Assembly: GCF_023195515.1 (NCBI RefSeq)
Contig: NZ_JALPKR020000002.1
Coordinates: forward strand, 5,185,001-5,249,000
Reading direction: 5' to 3'
DNA length: 64,000 nucleotides
Source: Variovorax sp. S12S4
GTDB lineage: Bacteria > Pseudomonadota > Gammaproteobacteria > Burkholderiales > Burkholderiaceae_C
Positions within the stretch are counted from its first letter, which is position 1. Each line of letters opens with the position of its first letter. The notes below the pieces were generated by a model. The model was not told the origin of the DNA. It saw nothing but the letters and a program-made list of their open reading frames with translations, and made no database searches. The position numbers and the translations under genes were made by a program. Below, in pieces: positions 42,156-53,714 of this stretch.

Positions 42156-43850
42156 ATGGACACCAAGCCAATCCAGATCAACCGCCGCAGCGCGAACATC
42201 GTCGAAGGCAAGAGCCGCGCCCCCAACCGCTCGATGTTCTACGCCATGGGCTACGAAGAGAGCGACTTCAAGAAGCCGATGGTCGGCGTGGCCAACGGCC
42301 ACAGCACCATCACGCCGTGCAACTCGGGCCTGCAGAAGCTGGCCGACGCGGCCATTGCGGGCATCGAGGAAGCGGGCGGCAACGCGCAGGTGTTCGGCAC
42401 CCCCACCATCTCCGACGGCATGGCCATGGGCACCGAAGGCATGAAGTACTCGCTGGTGAGCCGCGAGGTCATCTCCGACTGCATCGAGACCTGCGTCGGT
42501 GGCCAGTGGATGGACGGCGTGCTGGTGGTCGGCGGCTGCGACAAGAACATGCCCGGCGGCCTCATGGGCATGCTGCGCGCCAACGTGCCGGCCATCTACG
42601 TGTACGGCGGCACCATCCTGCCGGGCAAGTACAAGGGGCAAGACCTCAACATCGTGAGCGTGTTCGAAGCCGTGGGCCAGAACGCCGCCGGCAACATGAG
42701 CGACGAAGACCTGCTGGAGATCGAGAAGCGCGCCATTCCGGGCACCGGCTCGTGTGGCGGCATGTACACGGCCAACACCATGTCCAGCGCATTCGAGGCG
42801 CTGGGCATTTCGCTGCCCTACTCGTCGACCATGGCCAACCCGCACGACGAAAAGGCCAACTCGGCCAAGGAATCGGCCAAGGTGCTGATCGAGGCGATCA
42901 AGAAAGACCTGAAGCCGCGCGACATCGTGACCAAGAAGGCCATCGAGAACGCGGTGGCCGTCATCATGGCCACGGGCGGCTCGACCAACGCGGTGCTGCA
43001 CTTCCTGGCCATTGCGCACGCGGCCGAGGTCGAATGGACCATCGACGACTTCGAGCGCATGCGCAAGAAGGTTCCGGTGATCTGCGACCTGAAGCCGAGC
43101 GGCAAGTATCTTGCGGTCGACCTGCACCAGGCCGGCGGCATTCCGCAGGTGATGAAGGTGCTGCTGAACGCGGGCCTGCTGCACGGCGACTGCATCACCA
43201 TCAGTGGCCAGACCATCGCCGAAGTGCTGAAGGACGTGCCCGACGTGCCGCGCGCCGACCAGGACGTGATCCGCCCCATCAACAACCCGATGTACGAGGA
43301 AGGCCACCTGGCCATCCTGAAGGGCAACCTGTCGCCCGAAGGCGCGGTCGCCAAGATCACCGGCCTGAAGAACCCCGTCATCACCGGCCCGGCGCGCGTG
43401 TTCGACGACGAGCAGTCGGCGCTCAAGGCCATTCTGGACGGCAAGATCAAGGCCGGCGACGTGATGGTGCTGCGCTACCTGGGCCCCAAGGGCGGCCCGG
43501 GCATGCCCGAAATGCTGGCGCCGACGGGCGCGCTCATCGGCGCAGGCCTGGGCGAAAGCGTGGGCCTGATCACCGATGGCCGCTTCTCGGGCGGCACCTG
43601 GGGCATGGTGGTCGGCCACGTGGCGCCTGAAGCGGCGGCCGGCGGCACCATTGCGTTCGTGAACGAAGGCGACTCGATCACCATCGATGCGCACAAGCTG
43701 GTGCTCGAACTCAACGTGCCCGAGGCCGAGCTTGCCAAGCGCCGCGAAGGCTGGAAGCCGCCGGCTCCGCGCTACACGCGCGGCGTGCAGGCCAAGTTCG
43801 CATTCAATGCCTCGAGCGCCAGCTCGGGCGCGGTGCTCGACAAGTTCTGA
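42156..43850 (+). CDS. ilvD: Dihydroxy-acid dehydratase
   Basis: A 564-residue Fe-S enzyme of valine, isoleucine and leucine (and pantothenate) synthesis, converting 2,3-dihydroxy-3-methyl acids to 2-oxo acids. The start is ATG 42156 ([19 protein letters not shown]). Cluster-binding cysteines lie in [18 protein letters not shown] and [14 protein letters not shown]. The C-terminal swivel domain has [20 protein letters not shown]. It stands alone rather than with ilvBNC and may be controlled by the divergent LysR protein. The related sugar-acid dehydratases are less likely, given the length and cysteine pattern. Confidence 0.95.
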   Translation: MDTKPIQINRRSANIVEGKSRAPNRSMFYAMGYEESDFKKPMVGVANGHSTITPCNSGLQKLADAAIAGIEEAGGNAQVFGTPTISDGMAMGTEGMKYSLVSREVISDCIETCVGGQWMDGVLVVGGCDKNMPGGLMGMLRANVPAIYVYGGTILPGKYKGQDLNIVSVFEAVGQNAAGNMSDEDLLEIEKRAIPGTGSCGGMYTANTMSSAFEALGISLPYSSTMANPHDEKANSAKESAKVLIEAIKKDLKPRDIVTKKAIENAVAVIMATGGSTNAVLHFLAIAHAAEVEWTIDDFERMRKKVPVICDLKPSGKYLAVDLHQAGGIPQVMKVLLNAGLLHGDCITISGQTIAEVLKDVPDVPRADQDVIRPINNPMYEEGHLAILKGNLSPEGAVAKITGLKNPVITGPARVFDDEQSALKAILDGKIKAGDVMVLRYLGPKGGPGMPEMLAPTGALIGAGLGESVGLITDGRFSGGTWGMVVGHVAPEAAAGGTIAFVNEGDSITIDAHKLVLELNVPEAELAKRREGWKPPAPRYTRGVQAKFAFNASSASSGAVLDKF

Positions 43851-43857
43851 GAAAGCC

Positions 43858-44679
43858 TCAGGCCATCATCATCCAAGCGCCGTAGCCGAAGGCCAGAAAC
43901 CCGAGGCCGACGATCGCAAGGATGCTGCGGGATTCGAACTCCATGGCCGGAGGGAAACTCTGCACCGCAAAGTGCAGCAACGCGCCGGCGCCGATGGTCA
44001 TGAACCCGGCGCCGAGCGCCTTGCCCATGCTCTCGCCCGGGTAGAGAAAACACACGGCGAAGCCGGCCACGAAAACGAGGTTGGCAAGCACGGTGCCGCG
44101 CGTGCGCCAACGCTGCTGCGTGGGCGTGGCCGGGCGCTGCACGGGCCGCCTGGCGGGGCGCCCTTCCTTGATCGCCATGCCGGTGAAGAACAGGCCGAAC
44201 ATCGTCGGGAACAGCCCGAAGATGCCGAACCCCCACACCGGGCCCCACATGTTTTGGAAATCGGCGATCAGCGCCTGCGCCGGGTCGGCAATGCTGTAGC
44301 GCACCTCGACAGCGTCGCCCCACTCCTTGTCCGACAAGCCGCCGCCGAGCCCCTTGACCAGGCGTTTCTGGCCGTCGGCCGCGACGTATTCGACCACCGG
44401 GGCGCGCGAAACGGTCGTGCGGCCGTTGCTGTCCTTGCTGCGCTCTTCGACAAATTCAATCAGGCTGCCCTGAACGCTGGCGGTGCCTTCAATCGACTGG
44501 TAGCGCTGCCAGCCGATGGTTGCCGCGGCATACAGCCCGGCGCAGCCGATCAGCAGCGCCCCAATGCCCACGCCCCAGAAAAAGTTCTTGAGCCATCCGG
44601 CCAATCCGCCGATGGCAGGCCCGACCAAGAGCGAGAGCCCGAAAACCAGCATCGCATGCTGGATGGCTTCTTCGTCCAT
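43858..44679 (-). CDS. DUF3592 domain membrane protein
   Basis: A 273-residue membrane protein. Two or three hydrophobic segments lie near the N-terminus (LVFGLSLLVGPAIGGLAGW, GVGIGALLIGCAGL), followed by a soluble DUF3592-type beta domain (GSLIEFVEERSKD, VVEYVAADGQKRLVKG, GDAVEVRYSIADPAQALI). More membrane segments follow (GFGIFGLFPTMFGLFFTGMA and the last 80 residues). Function unknown. The stop lies 7 nt from that of the convergent ilvD. Confidence 0.75.
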   Translation of the reverse strand: MDEEAIQHAMLVFGLSLLVGPAIGGLAGWLKNFFWGVGIGALLIGCAGLYAAATIGWQRYQSIEGTASVQGSLIEFVEERSKDSNGRTTVSRAPVVEYVAADGQKRLVKGLGGGLSDKEWGDAVEVRYSIADPAQALIADFQNMWGPVWGFGIFGLFPTMFGLFFTGMAIKEGRPARRPVQRPATPTQQRWRTRGTVLANLVFVAGFAVCFLYPGESMGKALGAGFMTIGAGALLHFAVQSFPPAMEFESRSILAIVGLGFLAFGYGAWMMMA

Positions 44680-44728
44680 GGCGTGGGCCGCAACGCGTGC
44701 AATTTACGATGCCGCGCCCACTCGGGTG

Positions 44729-44977
44729 TCAGCGCTTCGGGCGGTTGTTGGGCGGCAGGCCCATGTTGTTGCGCTGGCGGTCGATGCGCGCCTGCTTGCG
44801 CCGTTCTTCGCGCTCGACAACTTTGCGCTTGGTATAGCCCGACGAATCGGCCCAGGCCCACCACGCCACGGCCAGTGCAAAAGGCGACAACACAATCCAC
44901 CAGCTCCAGCCGGCAACCATGCCCACTTCGAAGTATTTCAGGCCTATGCCCAGCAGGCCCAACAGCAGAAAAAGCAT
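44729..44977 (-). CDS. Small Trp-rich membrane protein (TIGR04438 type)
   Basis: An 82-residue protein from ATG 44977 (MLFLLLGLLGIGLKYFEVG). Two hydrophobic segments contain the tryptophan cluster GWSWWIVLSP and AVAWWAWADSSGYTKRK. A strongly basic tail follows (REERRKQARIDRQRNNMG). This is the pattern of the small Trp-rich proteins of Burkholderiales. Function unknown. The frame extends 16 codons upstream but the membrane-start ATG is preferred. Confidence 0.8.
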   Translation of the reverse strand: MLFLLLGLLGIGLKYFEVGMVAGWSWWIVLSPFALAVAWWAWADSSGYTKRKVVEREERRKQARIDRQRNNMGLPPNNRPKR

Positions 44978-45083
44978 CGCGAATCCCTCGGGTTTTGTTG
45001 GAAACGCTTCCGGACGCCGGTACACGGCGTTACCTACAATCGCGTTAGATCGAATGTAACCCAGCCATTACGAAATAAGCCCC

Positions 45084-45389
45084 ATGAAAAGACTCCTGTC
45101 GTTCGCCGTTTTGGGCCTTGGCCTGGCCGCCCCCGTTTTCGCCGACCTGGCGCTGGCCACGTCGAAAAACTGCATGAGCTGCCATGCGGTGGAGCGCAAG
45201 GTGCTCGGCCCTTCGTTCAAGGATGTGGCCGCCAAGTACAAGGGCAATGCCGGCGCCGCCGACATGCTCGCAACCAAGATCATCAAGGGCGGTTCGGGCG
45301 TGTGGGGTCCGGTGCCGATGCCGGCCAACAACCAGGTCAGCGAAGCCGACGCAAAGAAGCTCGCTGCCTGGGTGCTGTCGACACGCTGA
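45084..45389 (+). CDS. Class I cytochrome c (c551/c552 type)
   Basis: A 101-residue periplasmic electron carrier with a signal peptide (cut near VFA-DL). The haem-binding CMSCH is at residues 30-34, and the axial methionine is in GPVPMPANNQ. The rest is a small helical fold ending LAAWVLSTR. It matches short cytochromes c551/c552 that pass electrons to terminal oxidases or denitrification enzymes; the partner is not evident. A possible -10, TACAAT, lies about 45 nt upstream of the ATG. Confidence 0.9.
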   Translation: MKRLLSFAVLGLGLAAPVFADLALATSKNCMSCHAVERKVLGPSFKDVAAKYKGNAGAADMLATKIIKGGSGVWGPVPMPANNQVSEADAKKLAAWVLSTR

Positions 45390-45890
45390 TCAAACCCGCG
45401 GATCGATGTCCGTGGGCAACGGCCGGCGCTCGATGCGGTCTTCGAGCTGGCCGATGTGCGCAGCCACGGTGTTGTCCGACTGCTCCGAGCGCTGACGGAT
45501 CACGCTCTCGACCTGCCCCAGCCTCGCAATCAATGCGGCATGGCGCTCGGCGTTCTCCGCCATGTGCTTGTTCTCTTGTGCTTCCAGGAAGTTGCGCAGC
45601 TCGGTAAAGCGCGAAGCCTCGGCCTTGTCGGCAAGGTCGCGCTGCACCTGCATTTCCTTGTTGTGGCGCTTGGCGTCCAGCAGCACCGAACTGTGCAGGT
45701 AGAGCACGTAGACCAGGAAGAACACGCCCAGGGCCACGGTGAGCCCCAGCATCATCAAGCCCAGCGGCGCGGAAACGGTCATGAACCCCAGCGAAACCGG
45801 CACGGGCGAAGACAGCGTGCCCCAGTTGAGCGCGGCAAGGGCCGCGATCAGCAGCAGAATGGCAAACAGGAAAGCAGATCTCACACCCAT
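45390..45890 (-). CDS. LapA-domain membrane protein
   Basis: A 166-residue protein from ATG 45890 (MGVRSAFLFAILLLIAALA), with GGAGG 5 nt upstream, which fixes the start. Two membrane segments with ALNWGTLSSPVPVSLGF between them match the lipopolysaccharide-assembly-protein-A (LapA/YciS-like) domain. A cytoplasmic coiled coil of about 90 residues follows (HNKEMQVQRDLADKAEASRF). LapA proteins help regulate LpxC turnover with LapB in E. coli; that role is not established here. Its stop directly abuts the cytochrome c stop. Confidence 0.8.
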   Translation of the reverse strand: MGVRSAFLFAILLLIAALAALNWGTLSSPVPVSLGFMTVSAPLGLMMLGLTVALGVFFLVYVLYLHSSVLLDAKRHNKEMQVQRDLADKAEASRFTELRNFLEAQENKHMAENAERHAALIARLGQVESVIRQRSEQSDNTVAAHIGQLEDRIERRPLPTDIDPRV

Positions 45891-46029
45891 GGGGGCCTCC
45901 TTCGGACAGGTCGAACACAACGAAACTGCCATGCGCGCCCCGGCGCACGGCAACTTCGCTGGTTGTACCTCAGGCCGCGGGCCGCAACGGCCCCTGCTTC
46001 CCACTAACGGCCATGTCCTACAGATCGAA

Positions 46030-48030
<2,001 letters not shown>

Positions 48031-48175
48031 TCTCTTGTCTCCTGGGTAGGTGCGGCCGTAATGTCGGCGGACCCACTTACGGGTCACTGACGGTCCGATA
48101 TTAGTTCGCAGGGTTATCACGGGTCCGACACGAGGGCACCCCTAGAATCGCCAGTCGTTCCCAACCTTCCTCCCG

Positions 48176-48811
48176 ATGTCCGCTCCCGACCCTTTCGATA
48201 CCCGGAACCCGCCCGTACCAGCCCGCGGCTCGCCGCTTCGGCCGCTGCCCAAGCTGATTTTTGCCAGCCGCTGGCTCCAGCTGCCGCTGTACCTGGGCCT
48301 GATCGTGGCGCAGGCGGTGTACGTGGTGCACTTCCTCGTCGAACTGCTGCACCTTGTCGAAGCCGCCTTCGGCAACAAGGACGCGCTGCAGGCGCTGATC
48401 ACCAGCATCGGCTACAAGACCACCGCACCGGTGGGCACGCTCAACGAAACGGTGATCATGCTGGTGGTGCTGGCGCTGATCGACGTGGTGATGATCTCCA
48501 ACCTGCTCATCATGGTGATTGTGGGAGGCTACGAAACCTTTGTGAGCCGCATGGACCTGGAAGGCCACCGCGACCAGCCCGAGTGGCTGAGCCACGTGAA
48601 CGCCTCGGTGCTCAAGGTCAAGCTGGCCACAGCCATCATCGGCATCAGCTCGATCCACCTGCTGAAGACCTTCATCAACGCCGACAACTACACCGATCGC
48701 GTGTTGATTGCGCAGACGGTGATTCACATCGCCTTTCTGTTCTCGGCCATGGCCATTGCCTACACCGACAAGCTCATGGCGTCGAACGCGCCGCGCGGCA
48801 ACGGGCACTGA
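48176..48811 (+). CDS. UPF0114 / YqhA-family (TIGR00645) membrane protein
   Basis: A 211-residue membrane protein with four hydrophobic segments. The family's opening is FASRWLQLPLYLGLI, then DVVMISNLLIMVIVGGYETFVS and KLATAIIGISSIHLLKTFI. This is the YqhA/UPF0114 family of unknown function, widespread in proteobacteria. The first 25 residues are a polar, Pro-rich lead. It is divergent from acs and converges with a LysR gene. Confidence 0.88.
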   Translation: MSAPDPFDTRNPPVPARGSPLRPLPKLIFASRWLQLPLYLGLIVAQAVYVVHFLVELLHLVEAAFGNKDALQALITSIGYKTTAPVGTLNETVIMLVVLALIDVVMISNLLIMVIVGGYETFVSRMDLEGHRDQPEWLSHVNASVLKVKLATAIIGISSIHLLKTFINADNYTDRVLIAQTVIHIAFLFSAMAIAYTDKLMASNAPRGNGH

Positions 48812-48836
48812 CACGAGCCGATCCGGCTCAGGGGGC

Positions 48837-49754
48837 TCAGCCGGCGCGGGGCAAGTCCCAGGCCGGAACCTCGGTGAAACGCGCGGCCAGAAAGTCGAGC
48901 ATCGTGCGCAGCGTGGCCGGCATGTGCTTGCGAGAGGCGTACACCGCATACATGCCCACCACCTGCGGCTCGAATTCCGGAAACAGCCGCACCAGTTCGC
49001 CCGACTTCAAAAGGCATGAGGTCAGGTAGGTCGGCAGCATCGTGATGCCGGCCCCGGACCGCGCAAGCTGCATCAGGCTCGCGGCATCGTTGGTCGACAC
49101 GTTGCCGCCCACAGCCACCGAGACGGGCGTGCCGTCGTCCTTGCGCGTGAAGTTCCAGAGGCTGCGTCCGAAGTAAGAGTGCGTGAGGCAGTTGCGCTGG
49201 GCCAGTTCTTCCACGCGCAGCGGCTCGCCGTGCTCCTTCAGATACCCGGGCGAAGCGCATACCACCGAACGGCAATCGGTCAGCCTGCGCGCGATCAGGT
49301 TGGGGTCGATCTCCACCGCCACCCGAATCGCGAGATCGATGCGCTCGTCCACCAGGTTCACTGCCCGGTCGAGCAGCACCAGGTCGACCGCCACGCCGGG
49401 ATAGAGCCGCACATAGTCGGCCACGGCGTCGGCCAGCTGGGCCTGCGCAAACGAGGTGCTGGCCGTGATGCGCAACTGCCCGCGCGGCGCCTCGGCCGGG
49501 TGCCGCACCGCGGCCTGCATGTCGCCCGCGAGCTCGAGCACCTGGCGGCAACGCGGCAGCAGTTCTTCGCCCGCCGCGGTAAGGCTCAGCCGGCGCGTGG
49601 TGCGGTGCAAGAGGCGCGCGCCGGTCCATTGCTCCAGCTCGGCCACATAGCGCGTGACCACCGGCCGGGAAAGGTCGAGCTTGTCGGCTGCGGCCGAGAG
49701 GCTGCCCGAATCCACCACGGTCACGAAGACCCGCATTGCGTTCAAACGATCCAT
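48837..49754 (-). CDS. LysR-family transcriptional regulator
   Basis: A 305-residue regulator. DNA-binding residues 1-60 are MRVFVTVVDSGSLSAAADKL, SRPVVTRYVAELEQWTGARL and LLHRTTRRLSLT. The effector domain starts near GQLRITASTSFAQAQL. It belongs to the common branch of proteobacterial LysR proteins that usually control a divergent oxidoreductase. Here that is the NAD(P)-binding protein gene 102 nt away. Confidence 0.9.
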   Translation of the reverse strand: MDRLNAMRVFVTVVDSGSLSAAADKLDLSRPVVTRYVAELEQWTGARLLHRTTRRLSLTAAGEELLPRCRQVLELAGDMQAAVRHPAEAPRGQLRITASTSFAQAQLADAVADYVRLYPGVAVDLVLLDRAVNLVDERIDLAIRVAVEIDPNLIARRLTDCRSVVCASPGYLKEHGEPLRVEELAQRNCLTHSYFGRSLWNFTRKDDGTPVSVAVGGNVSTNDAASLMQLARSGAGITMLPTYLTSCLLKSGELVRLFPEFEPQVVGMYAVYASRKHMPATLRTMLDFLAARFTEVPAWDLPRAG

Positions 49755-49772
49755 TCGAACGATTTTAGGAAT

Positions 49773-49802
49773 AAAGAAACGCGTAAATCGAGGTATTTCT
49801 TT
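49773..49802. promoter_or_regulatory. Candidate LysR operator between LysR gene and NAD(P)-binding protein gene
   Basis: Perfect inverted repeat AAAGAAA-N16-TTTCTTT (49773-49779, 49796-49802) in an AT-rich divergent region. Suitable for a LysR-type site, but the motif is simple sequence and may be chance. Confidence 0.35.
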
Positions 49803-49855
49803 CGAAACCAGAAACCTAAGATGCGTTTCATCGAATCAACTTTTCTGGAGCATTC

Positions 49856-50473
49856 ATGAGCCACATTGCCATCATCGGCGCCACCGGTCGCGCCGGCGGC
49901 CGCCTTCTCGAAGAGGCCCTGCGCCGCGGCCACACCGTAACGGCCATTGCACGCAAGGCCAGCGACAAGCTCTCCGGCCGCGCCAACGTGAAGGCGGTGG
50001 ACCTCGACGTGCTCGACGGTGCCGCACTCGAAAAGGCGGTGGCCGGCCACGACGCGGTGTTCAGCGCCGCGCACTTCTCCACAGTGCCGCCAGCGGCCGT
50101 CATCGAGCCGGTGAAGCACGCGGGCGTGAAGCGGCTGCTGGTGGTCGGCGGCGCGGGCAGCCTGTTCGCGGCACCGGGCCTGAAGGTGATCGACACGCCG
50201 AACTTCCCCGATGCCTACCGCGCCGAAGCAACGGCAGGCGGTGTGTTCCTCGACGCGCTGCGCAACGAGAAGGAACTCGACTGGACCTTTCTTTCGCCCT
50301 CGGCCGAGTTCGTCGAAGGCGAGCGCACCGGCAAGTTCCGCATTGGCAAGGACGACCTGCTCGTGAGCGCCGAGGGCCGCAGCTGGATCACTTTCGAAGA
50401 CTACGCGATCGCGTTCATCGACGAGCTCGAGAAGCCAGCGCACTCGCGCCAGCGCTACACCATCGGCTATTGA
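49856..50473 (+). CDS. NAD(P)-binding protein, SDR/NmrA-like (YwnB type)
   Basis: A 205-residue atypical short-chain dehydrogenase from ATG 49856 (MSHIAIIGATGRAGGRLLE). The glycine-rich Rossmann motif GATGRAGG is at residues 8-15, followed by the basic IARKASDKL, DLDVLDGAALEKAV, and VKRLLVVGGAGSLF. The usual Tyr-x-x-x-Lys is not evident, so it may be a quinone reductase, flavin reductase or redox sensor. The divergent LysR gene probably regulates it. The stop codon begins a short direct repeat (TGATCGACC twice, 50471-50490). Confidence 0.85.
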   Translation: MSHIAIIGATGRAGGRLLEEALRRGHTVTAIARKASDKLSGRANVKAVDLDVLDGAALEKAVAGHDAVFSAAHFSTVPPAAVIEPVKHAGVKRLLVVGGAGSLFAAPGLKVIDTPNFPDAYRAEATAGGVFLDALRNEKELDWTFLSPSAEFVEGERTGKFRIGKDDLLVSAEGRSWITFEDYAIAFIDELEKPAHSRQRYTIGY

Positions 50474-50496
50474 TCGACCACTGATCGACCGGCAAA

Positions 50497-50522
50497 CAAA
50501 AAGGACCCGCGGGTCCTTTTTT
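50497..50522. terminator. Bidirectional rho-independent terminator
   Basis: The palindrome centred at 50509/50510 (AAAAAGGACCCG with CGGGTCCTTTTTT) is flanked by A-rich and T-rich runs. It lies between the convergent NAD(P)-binding protein gene and fumC and can stop transcription from either side. Confidence 0.85.
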
Positions 50523-50538
50523 CATGGGCGAGACGGTC

Positions 50539-51936
50539 TTACCGGCCGGTCATGTTTTCAGGCACCACCCACTGGTCGAATTGCTCGGCCGTGAGGTGCC
50601 CCGAGGCAATCGCCGCCTCGCGCAGGCTCGTGCCTTCCTTGTGCGCCTTCTTCGCGATGTAGGCCGACTTGTCGTAGCCGATGTGCGTGTTGAGCGCCGT
50701 CACCAGCATCAGCGAGCGCTGCACCAGCTCGGTGATGCGCTCGCGGTTCGGCTCGATGCCCACCGCGCAGTGGTCGTTGAAGCTCACCATGCCGTCGGCC
50801 AGGAGGCGCACGCTCTGCAGGAAGTTGTGCGCCACCATCGGGCGGAACACATTGAGTTCGAAGTTGCCTGAAGCGCCGCCGATGTTGATGGCGACGTCGT
50901 TGCCGAACACCTGCGCCGCGAGCATCGTGACGGCCTCGCTCTGGGTCGGGTTGACCTTGCCCGGCATGATCGACGAGCCGGGCTCGTTCTCGGGAATGCT
51001 GAGTTCGCCGATGCCGCTGCGCGGCCCGCTAGCGAGCCAGCGCACGTCGTTGGCAATCTTGTTCATGCTGGCTGCGAGCGTCTTCAGCGCGCCGTGCGCA
51101 TGCACCAGCGCGTCGACGCTGGCCATCGCTTCGAACTTGTTCGGCGCCGTCACGAAAGGCAGGCCCGTGAGCTTTGCGAGTTCGGCCGCCACCTGCTCCG
51201 CATAGCCCTTGGGCGCATTGAGCCCGGTGCCCACGGCCGTACCGCCGAGCGCCAGTTCGCACAGGTGCGGCAACGCGGCGCGCACATGCGCTTCGCCGTG
51301 CGCCAGCTGCGCCACGTAGCCCGAGAACTCCTGGCCCAGCGTGAGCGGGGTGGCGTCTTGCAGGTGGGTGCGGCCGATCTTCACGATGTCTGCAAAGTCC
51401 TTCGACTTTTGCTCGAGCGTGCCGCGCAGCTTGGCAATGGCCGGCAGCAGCTTGTGCGTGATGGCCTCCACGGCGGCCACGTGCATCGCGGTGGGAAACA
51501 CGTCGTTGCTCGATTGGCTGCGGTTCACGTCGTCGTTCGGGTGCACGAGGCGCCCTTCCCCGCGCTCGCCGCCGAGCAATTCGCTCGCCCGGTTGGCCAG
51601 CACCTCGTTCACGTTCATGTTGGTCTGCGTGCCCGAGCCGGTCTGCCATACCACGAGAGGAAACTCACCGGGGTGCTTGCCGGCGATGACTTCATCGGCT
51701 GCGGCAACGATGGCCTTGGTTTTCTTTTCGTCCTGCAGGCCCAGCGCGTGGTTGACCACGGCCGACGCGCGTTTGACCTGCGCCAGCGCCTTGATGATCT
51801 CGCGCGGCTGCTGCTCGCCGGAAATGTCGAAGTTCTGCAGCGAGCGCTGCGTTTGAGCGCCCCACAGCTTGTCGGCCGGCACGTCGATCGGTCCGAAGGT
51901 GTCGCGCTCGGCACGGGTCTTGGGGGAAGTCGTCAT
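50539..51936 (-). CDS. fumC: Class II fumarate hydratase
   Basis: A 465-residue iron-independent fumarase of the TCA cycle (fumarate to L-malate). The start is ATG 51936 ([19 protein letters not shown]). Fumarase/aspartase motifs are [16 protein letters not shown], the active-site [31 protein letters not shown], and the signature loop [14 protein letters not shown] class I fumarase gene lies 4 kb away on the other strand, so the cell has both iron-sulfur and oxidant-resistant forms. Confidence 0.95.
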   Translation of the reverse strand: MTTSPKTRAERDTFGPIDVPADKLWGAQTQRSLQNFDISGEQQPREIIKALAQVKRASAVVNHALGLQDEKKTKAIVAAADEVIAGKHPGEFPLVVWQTGSGTQTNMNVNEVLANRASELLGGERGEGRLVHPNDDVNRSQSSNDVFPTAMHVAAVEAITHKLLPAIAKLRGTLEQKSKDFADIVKIGRTHLQDATPLTLGQEFSGYVAQLAHGEAHVRAALPHLCELALGGTAVGTGLNAPKGYAEQVAAELAKLTGLPFVTAPNKFEAMASVDALVHAHGALKTLAASMNKIANDVRWLASGPRSGIGELSIPENEPGSSIMPGKVNPTQSEAVTMLAAQVFGNDVAINIGGASGNFELNVFRPMVAHNFLQSVRLLADGMVSFNDHCAVGIEPNRERITELVQRSLMLVTALNTHIGYDKSAYIAKKAHKEGTSLREAAIASGHLTAEQFDQWVVPENMTGR

Positions 51937-52070
51937 GGTGAAAAAAGCTCCGCAATCTTGGATGGTCGCGCCGCCTGATCGGGCGCGGGCTCCAGTATCT
52001 GCCAATAAGAATGGCTCGCATTTGGCGGGGCCATTCCGCCCGCCGCCAACATCACGTTACGCCCGTTGGG

Positions 52071-52100
52071 TTGACTCGCGTCATGTCAAAAAGTTATGAT
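52071..52100 (+). promoter_or_regulatory. Sigma70-type promoter for proVWX
   Basis: TTGACT (52071-52076), an 18-nt spacer, TATGAT (52095-52100), both close to consensus. The expected transcription start is near 52107, giving a leader of about 330 nt before proV. Confidence 0.6.
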
Positions 52101-52106
52101 CTTGGG

Positions 52107-52438
52107 CTCCAGACGACCAACAAGTCATGTTGATCGGCCCTGCACTACTCGCGGATCTCCGAATCCCGTCGCGGTGCAAGGTTCTCCCGCCGGGCCCTGC
52201 CCGGCAAAACCGGCCGGATTGTTTCCGGCCCCACTGCCACGCCAACATTCGGCGGGCACTGGTTTCGTCGCCACGTCGTCTTCAGTGCCTGTCGGCAGCC
52301 CCAGAGGTTCGCCGGGCCATTGCACGCGTTTTCTCGCGCTCTGTGTTCAGCCTCCCCTCGGCTGATGGCGTGACCGTTGCCGCCTCCTGCTTCAGGGGCG
52401 GTGCTGTGTCCAAACATCACACAAGGAGCCCCCGGCGT
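52107..52438 (+). other. Long untranslated leader of proV
   Basis: This is the rest of the roughly 500-nt gap between fumC and proV. I see no gene in it. It can form several hairpins: GGCCGG-N8-CCGGCC around 52212-52231, CCGCCTCCTG with CAGGGGCGG around 52379-52400, and a long-range pairing GTGCAAGG (near 52174) with CCATTGCAC (near 52317). The Shine-Dalgarno AAGGAG is at 52423-52428. It matches no riboswitch class I know. Confidence 0.45.
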
Positions 52439-53692
52439 ATGGCCAAAGGAATTCTCATCGACCATGTCTTCAAGGTGTTCGGCGATTCACCCGAGCAGGC
52501 ACTCGAACTGGTCCGGCAAGGTTTTTCGAAGAAGGAAATCCTTGCGCAGACGGGCCAGTCGATCGGCGTGTTCGATGCCACCTTCGAGATCCAGGCCGGC
52601 GAGATCTTCGTGATCATGGGTCTCTCGGGATCAGGCAAGTCGACGCTGGTGCGCCTCTTGAACCGGCTGATCGAGCCGACCGCCGGGCGCATCGTGATCG
52701 ACGGCGCCGACATCAACGAGCACTCCGACACCCAACTGCGCGCTCTGCGCCGCAAGGACATCAGCATGGTGTTCCAGTCGTTTGCGCTGATGCCGCACAT
52801 GACGGTGCGCGAGAACACCGCGTTCGGCCTGGAACTCTCGGGCACGAGCAAGAAGGAGCGCCTTGCGCAAGCCGACAAGGCGCTCGCGCAGGTGGGCCTT
52901 GCGGGCTGGGGCGACAGCTACCCCGATGAGCTCTCCGGCGGCATGCAGCAGCGCGTGGGCCTGGCGCGCGCGCTGGCTTCGGACCCGTCGATCCTGTTGA
53001 TGGACGAGGCCTTCTCCGCGCTCGACCCGATCATCCGCACCGAGATGCAGTCGGAGCTGCTGCGCCTGCAGCAGGAGCAGCGCCGCACCATCGTCTTCAT
53101 CTCGCACGACCTGGACGAAGCCATGCGCATCGGCGACCGCATCGCGATCATGAAAGACGGCCAGGTGATCCAGATCGGCACGCCCGACGAGATCCTGCGC
53201 AGCCCCGCCGACGACTACGTGCGCAGCTTTGTGCGGGGCGTGGACGCGGCGGCCGTCTTCAAGGCGGCGGACATCGCGCGCAAGTCGCTCACCGTGGTGT
53301 GCGAGCACCCCGAGCGCGGTGCGCGCGCGGCGCTCAAGCTGCTGGAAGACCAGGACCGCGACTTCGCCTACGTGACCAGCCCGAACAAGCGCTTCCTCGG
53401 CGTGGTGTCGGCCGACACGCTGCGCGGCGCGCTCGACGGGCATTCGGGTCCGCTCGGGCTGCAGCACGCCTTCCTGGCCGACCTGCCGCGCATCGACGCC
53501 GAGGCGCCGGTGGCCGGCCTGATCGGCCAGCTTGCGCAGGCGCCGTGCGCGCTGCCGGTGGTGGCGGGCGACGGCCGCTTCTGCGGCGCGATCAGCAAGA
53601 CGACGCTGCTCAAGTTCCTGGACCGCGACACGCCGCCGATCGAGCCGGTCTCGCCGCATGCAGCGCCCGCGCTCGCCGCCGAGCCGCACTGA
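52439..53692 (+). CDS. proV: Glycine betaine/proline ABC transporter ATP-binding protein
   Basis: A 417-residue ATPase of the osmoprotectant (proU/opuA-type) importer. The start is ATG 52439 ([20 protein letters not shown]). Motifs are Walker [25 protein letters not shown], the signature LSGGMQQRV, Walker [14 protein letters not shown] and the switch in ISHDLDEA. The last 130 residues form a CBS-domain pair ([33 protein letters not shown]), which in relatives senses ionic strength. It is followed 22 nt later by proW. Confidence 0.92.
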   Translation: MAKGILIDHVFKVFGDSPEQALELVRQGFSKKEILAQTGQSIGVFDATFEIQAGEIFVIMGLSGSGKSTLVRLLNRLIEPTAGRIVIDGADINEHSDTQLRALRRKDISMVFQSFALMPHMTVRENTAFGLELSGTSKKERLAQADKALAQVGLAGWGDSYPDELSGGMQQRVGLARALASDPSILLMDEAFSALDPIIRTEMQSELLRLQQEQRRTIVFISHDLDEAMRIGDRIAIMKDGQVIQIGTPDEILRSPADDYVRSFVRGVDAAAVFKAADIARKSLTVVCEHPERGARAALKLLEDQDRDFAYVTSPNKRFLGVVSADTLRGALDGHSGPLGLQHAFLADLPRIDAEAPVAGLIGQLAQAPCALPVVAGDGRFCGAISKTTLLKFLDRDTPPIEPVSPHAAPALAAEPH

Positions 53693-53714
53693 ATTCACGA
53701 AGGACAACCGAACG

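Noticed and set aside
50471..50490. Direct repeat TGATCGACC twice at the end of the NAD(P)-binding protein gene
   Set aside because: Short, two copies only and partly coding; no sign of mobility or function.
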